Below are positions 6,413 to 7,328 of a stretch of 7,328 nt of DNA, in pieces (positions within the stretch are counted from its first letter, which is position 1; each line of letters begins with the position of its first letter). This stretch comes from Ruminococcus flavefaciens (GTDB taxonomy: Bacteria > Bacillota > Clostridia > Oscillospirales > Ruminococcaceae): positions 1-7,328 of the forward strand of contig CADBAC010000108.1 of assembly GCA_902792495.1 (NCBI GenBank). The letters are read 5' to 3'. The notes below the pieces were generated by a model, which was not told the origin of the DNA, did no database searches, and was given only the letters and a program-made list of their open reading frames with translations. Both the position numbers and the translations under genes were made by a program.

Positions 6413-7328
6413 ATCGTCTCTCCTGTAAGTGTGCCGAAAAAGCTGATATACTTCTGCACGATGACATCCCAGTCAAAATTATCCTTGACGTATCGGCAGC
6501 CGTTTTGTCCCATAGCTGCGGACTTTTCTTTATTGCCGAGGAAAAAGTCGGTACAGCCTTCAAATTCAAAGTAATCGCTGAAATAGAGACCGCCGTTTGA
6601 CTCGGATGCGAAATTCCGTGTAACAGCACATTCCTCATGCACCAGCACAGGACGGCCGCAGAGCCAGCTTTCCATGATGACAAGGGAAAAGCTCTCGTTA
6701 TGGGAGGGCTGACAGAGAAATTCCGCCGCCCCCTGAGCGTTGTATTTGTCCTGCCTGTCAACGAAACCGAGGTCGATTATGCGTTTGCTGCTGACAAGGT
6801 CCTGCGGAAGGTCAATGCTTCCGCCGCCGATAAGCACCAGTTTTAAGTCGGTGTCACGGCGCCTGATGTATTCGCTGTAGTATTTCACAAGGGTATGGAC
6901 ATTCTTGCCCTCGTCCTTGCGTCCCGCATAGAGGATGAACGGCTCGTTTATGCCGAATTTGCGTCGGAAATCGTCGGGAGCGGAAACTATATCCGTATCC
7001 ATGCCGATACCCATGACGATGGTCTTGGTGCCGCTTTCTGAGAAACGGTAGAGCTTTTCTGCAAGCTCAGCTTCTGGACGGGCATTGAATATCATGCCTG
7101 CGGTGCGTGGGAAGACCTCGCCGAAGCGCTTCATGTAGGCGTATGCTTCATCGTGAAAGCATGGGATAAGCACTGATTTTTCGGGGCAGACCTGAACACC
7201 GTTGTAGGTAGTGCCGAACATATACGGGATGAAAACGAACAGGCCGTAGTCGTCCTTATGCTCGTCCATATAAGCGTAAAGGTCGGGGCTGTTCACCATT
7301 TCACGGAGGAAGATATCCTCCTCCTGTG
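6409..7328 (-). CDS. Family 4 (GT-B) glycosyltransferase, 5' end outside window
   Basis: Partial at its N-terminus. The frame is open to the right edge, and the residues before the first internal Met (QEEDIFLRE) read as real protein continuing into MVNSPDLYAYM, so that Met (codon at 7299-7297) is not the start. About 305 residues are visible. The C-terminal domain has LYAGRKDEGKN (codons near 6930-6900) and the E-x7-E motif in HNESFSLVIMES, as in GT4 enzymes. The missing part should hold the N-terminal Gly-rich loop. It shares domain plan and C-terminal signature with the next gene and overlaps it by 4 nt, so they are translated together. Likely role: one sugar-transfer step in cell-surface polysaccharide assembly; specificity unknown. 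Confidence 0.9.
   Translation of the reverse strand, partial: QEEDIFLREMVNSPDLYAYMDEHKDDYGLFVFIPYMFGTTYNGVQVCPEKSVLIPCFHDEAYAYMKRFGEVFPRTAGMIFNARPEAELAEKLYRFSESGTKTIVMGIGMDTDIVSAPDDFRRKFGINEPFILYAGRKDEGKNVHTLVKYYSEYIRRRDTDLKLVLIGGGSIDLPQDLVSSKRIIDLGFVDRQDKYNAQGAAEFLCQPSHNESFSLVIMESWLCGRPVLVHEECAVTRNFASESNGGLYFSDYFEFEGCTDFFLGNKEKSAAMGQNGCRYVKDNFDWDVIVQKYISFFGTLTGETI

Noticed and set aside
5606..6574. A 322-codon open frame on the plus strand opposite the GT4 gene
   Set aside because: It lies antisense to a well-supported GT4 gene with intact motifs, crosses that gene's start into the next gene, and its translation shows no recognisable domain. Long antisense frames are common opposite genes with this codon bias.
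7297..7299. ATG at 7299 as the start of the right-edge glycosyltransferase
   Set aside because: The upstream codons stay open to the edge and read as protein, and the N-terminal GT-B loop would be missing. The gene simply continues outside the window.

Overview
The window looks like chromosomal DNA from a low-to-mid GC Firmicute (Bacillota), most likely a Ruminococcus-type clostridium. I infer this from the strong AGGAGG-type ribosome binding sites, the secG-rnr neighbourhood, the Thr/Ser-rich lipoprotein linker and the codon style; no marker gene fixes the species. All seven recognisable genes lie on the minus strand, so transcription runs from the right edge to the left edge.

Right part (about 7328 to 4694): two family-4 glycosyltransferases in tandem (the first cut by the window edge), joined by a 4-nt ATGA overlap, followed 9 nt later by a short Sfp-type 4'-phosphopantetheinyl transferase. 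The spacing says one operon. The glycosyltransferases probably belong to a larger surface-polysaccharide cluster continuing past the right edge.

Middle (4693 to 2030): a good sigma-A promoter with an extended -10 drives secG (the small SecYEG translocase subunit). A terminator-like hairpin follows secG, then a structured 90-nt spacer, then rnr (RNase R). The RNase R has intact catalytic aspartates, but its C-terminal S1 domain appears to lack about 12 residues and it ends in an acidic tail.

Left part (2026 to 161): a lipoprotein gene starts 3 nt after rnr, and its Shine-Dalgarno sequence lies inside the last rnr codons. A perfect 17-bp tandem duplication shifts the lipoprotein gene out of frame; removing one copy restores a clean 268-residue protein. 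A GtrB/DPM1-like membrane-anchored family-2 glycosyltransferase follows, and a strong intrinsic terminator closes the unit. The leftmost 160 bases hold no gene I can support; they contain hairpin-forming sequence resembling a dispersed intergenic repeat and a -35-like box pointing out of the window.

I see no new defence, mobile or biosynthetic system. The observations most worth attention are the 17-bp duplication (mutation, reversible switch or assembly error) and the apparent in-frame deletion in the S1 domain of RNase R, about 290 bp apart.
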